NCBI GenBank assembly: GCA_052034005.1
Contig: JBPOJB010000018.1
Location: 62,001 to 126,000, forward strand
Direction of reading: 5' to 3'
From: JAAYDI01 sp052034005
GTDB taxonomy: Bacteria > Planctomycetota > Planctomycetia > Pirellulales > Pirellulaceae
Length of the DNA stretch: 64,000 bases
Shown: positions 63,294 to 64,000 of the stretch, in pieces
Numbering within the stretch: position 1 is the first letter of the stretch
Layout: each line of letters starts with the position of its first letter
The notes under the pieces: generated by a model
The model's input: the letters and a program-made list of their open reading frames with translations, nothing else
Databases searched by the model: none
What the model was told of the DNA's origin: nothing
Position numbers and translations under genes: made by a program

Positions 63294-64000
63294 TATGCGT
63301 CCTCCCCTTCTCCATTCGCCTGCTCGGTCGCATCGGTCTCTTCGTCCGGACCGTCCGCCTTGCGCGGCGGCGGCCGCGGCGGGATCCAATCCGGCTGACC
63401 TTGCACGCGGGTCAGCAGCCAGCGCCAGAAATGAGCGTTGTCGTACCCGCCGTAGAACGGCTCGCCACCTACGTATTCGAGGTTCTTGTTCAACGCGAAG
63501 CACGTGTCCCCGATCAGCACCACCTCTCCACGACCGACCGCGCGCGCCAGGATGACCGGCAGCTCCGTGTCGCTCTCGACCACCGAGAGGCGGTTGCGGC
63601 CGTACGCGTACACCTGCGCGTCACCCGAAAGCGACTCGACCGGCCATGCCGCATACAGCCGGACGGCGGCCTTGTACCGGTCGCCCTCCGCCACTTCGAC
63701 CTCCAGGTAGTCGGACCGCGTGCGGCCAAAGGGCTCGGGTTCCCACGCATCGCTCGAAGTCGGCACCGGCGAGACGGGCACGTGCAGGCCAAACCCCCGC
63801 AGCAACGACTCGCTGGCAGCCGCCTCCTCCGACCCCACCATGCTGATCAGCACGCCACCGCGCTGGACAAACTGCTGCACGCGTTGGCGCTCGCGCGCGG
63901 AAAACTCCCGCGACGGCGCAACCGAAACGAGCAGTCCGGCCCGTTCGAGACGAGCAGCCGTGAAATCAAACAGCTGGAGCGGCAGGTACCCGTTTCGCGC
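63293..64000 (-). CDS. DUF4350-like protein, 5' end beyond the window
   Basis: The frame stays open from the right edge to the TAG at 63295-63293, so at least 235 residues of the C-terminal part are seen; a GTG at 63880 is internal. The readable sequence has a GATase-like sheet: R-A-G-L-L-V-S-V-A-P-S, F-V-Q-R-G-G-V-L-I-S-M-V-G, then G-R-G-E-V-V-L-I-G-D-T-C-F-A-L-N. The tail is Pro/Arg-rich then acidic (P-P-R-P-P-P-R-K, D-E-E-T-D-A-T-E). Its F-V-Q-R-G-G motif echoes F-V-E-R-G-G in the next gene, so both belong to one family and probably one complex. The overlap TAGTG links their translation. Confidence 0.72.
   Translation of the reverse strand, partial: ARNGYLPLQLFDFTAARLERAGLLVSVAPSREFSARERQRVQQFVQRGGVLISMVGSEEAAASESLLRGFGLHVPVSPVPTSSDAWEPEPFGRTRSDYLEVEVAEGDRYKAAVRLYAAWPVESLSGDAQVYAYGRNRLSVVESDTELPVILARAVGRGEVVLIGDTCFALNKNLEYVGGEPFYGGYDNAHFWRWLLTRVQGQPDWIPPRPPPRKADGPDEETDATEQANGEGEDA

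Noticed and set aside
1..64000. tRNA, rRNA, CRISPR arrays, insertion sequences, integrases or phage genes
   Set aside because: Looked for typical T-loop words, regular repeat-spacer patterns and transposase motifs on both strands; none was found.

Overview
The window is chromosomal DNA from a high-G+C bacterium that is almost certainly a member of the Planctomycetota, probably class Planctomycetia (Pirellulales-like). The evidence is the DUF1559 protein with a type IV pilin-like leader, paired with a tiny lipoprotein gene (57283-58434). Supporting this are Tat-exported Gfo/Idh/MocA oxidoreductases, a DUF1080 fusion, DUF4838, FG-GAP and PQQ-type propeller proteins, SSS symporters with small membrane partners, and a 69-residue protein of a type I associate with planctomycetes. 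I see no rRNA, tRNA, CRISPR array, transposase, integrase or phage gene. Genes stand in short single-strand runs that change direction often.

Layout. 1-3498: end of a beta-propeller gene, an MFS transporter and a PhoU-like DUF47/PiT phosphate uptake pair. 3909-12198: an IclR regulator, a Tat-exported Gfo/Idh oxidoreductase, then a tight catabolic operon of an IolD-like ThDP enzyme, split transketolase, CoA-acylating aldehyde dehydrogenase and an RpiB-like isomerase, closed by a hairpin terminator. 12314-17829: a YbjN protein, a secreted GH42-like enzyme and a beta-helix protein. 17848-22732: secreted lactonase, flippase and glycosyltransferase pair, and a lipase. 22985-29992 (minus strand): a run of exported proteins comprising a glycosidase-like propeller, a Tat-exported DegT-type PLP aminotransferase, a Tat lipoprotein oxidoreductase, a triple-domain RidA protein and an FG-GAP protein.

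30772-36694: a compact Hsp70 island with a TPR protein, a J-like protein without HPD, a divergent GrpE, a DnaK paralogue and a zinc-ribbon protein. 36825-44621: an amidohydrolase, then a minus-strand set for plant or algal glycan breakdown (LamG protein, DUF4838, esterase-DUF1080 fusion, SSS symporter and small partner). 45000-48854: a PerR-like regulator followed by a di-heme peroxidase, a Tat metallophosphoesterase and a SoxA/TsdA-like cytochrome lipoprotein, which reads as a peroxide and redox cassette. 48855-49416: a gene-free stretch with nested hairpins. 49417-54331: another SSS pair, a NatAB-type ABC exporter and a small planctomycete protein. 54527-64000: a PQQ-like propeller, the DUF1559/lipoprotein pair, TypA/BipA, and two coupled DUF4350-like membrane or envelope proteins, the last cut by the window edge.

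The most interesting groups are the exported PLP/RidA/oxidoreductase run, the Hsp70 island with its non-canonical co-chaperones, and the ThDP/transketolase operon. Functions are inferred from motifs read by eye; no search was run.
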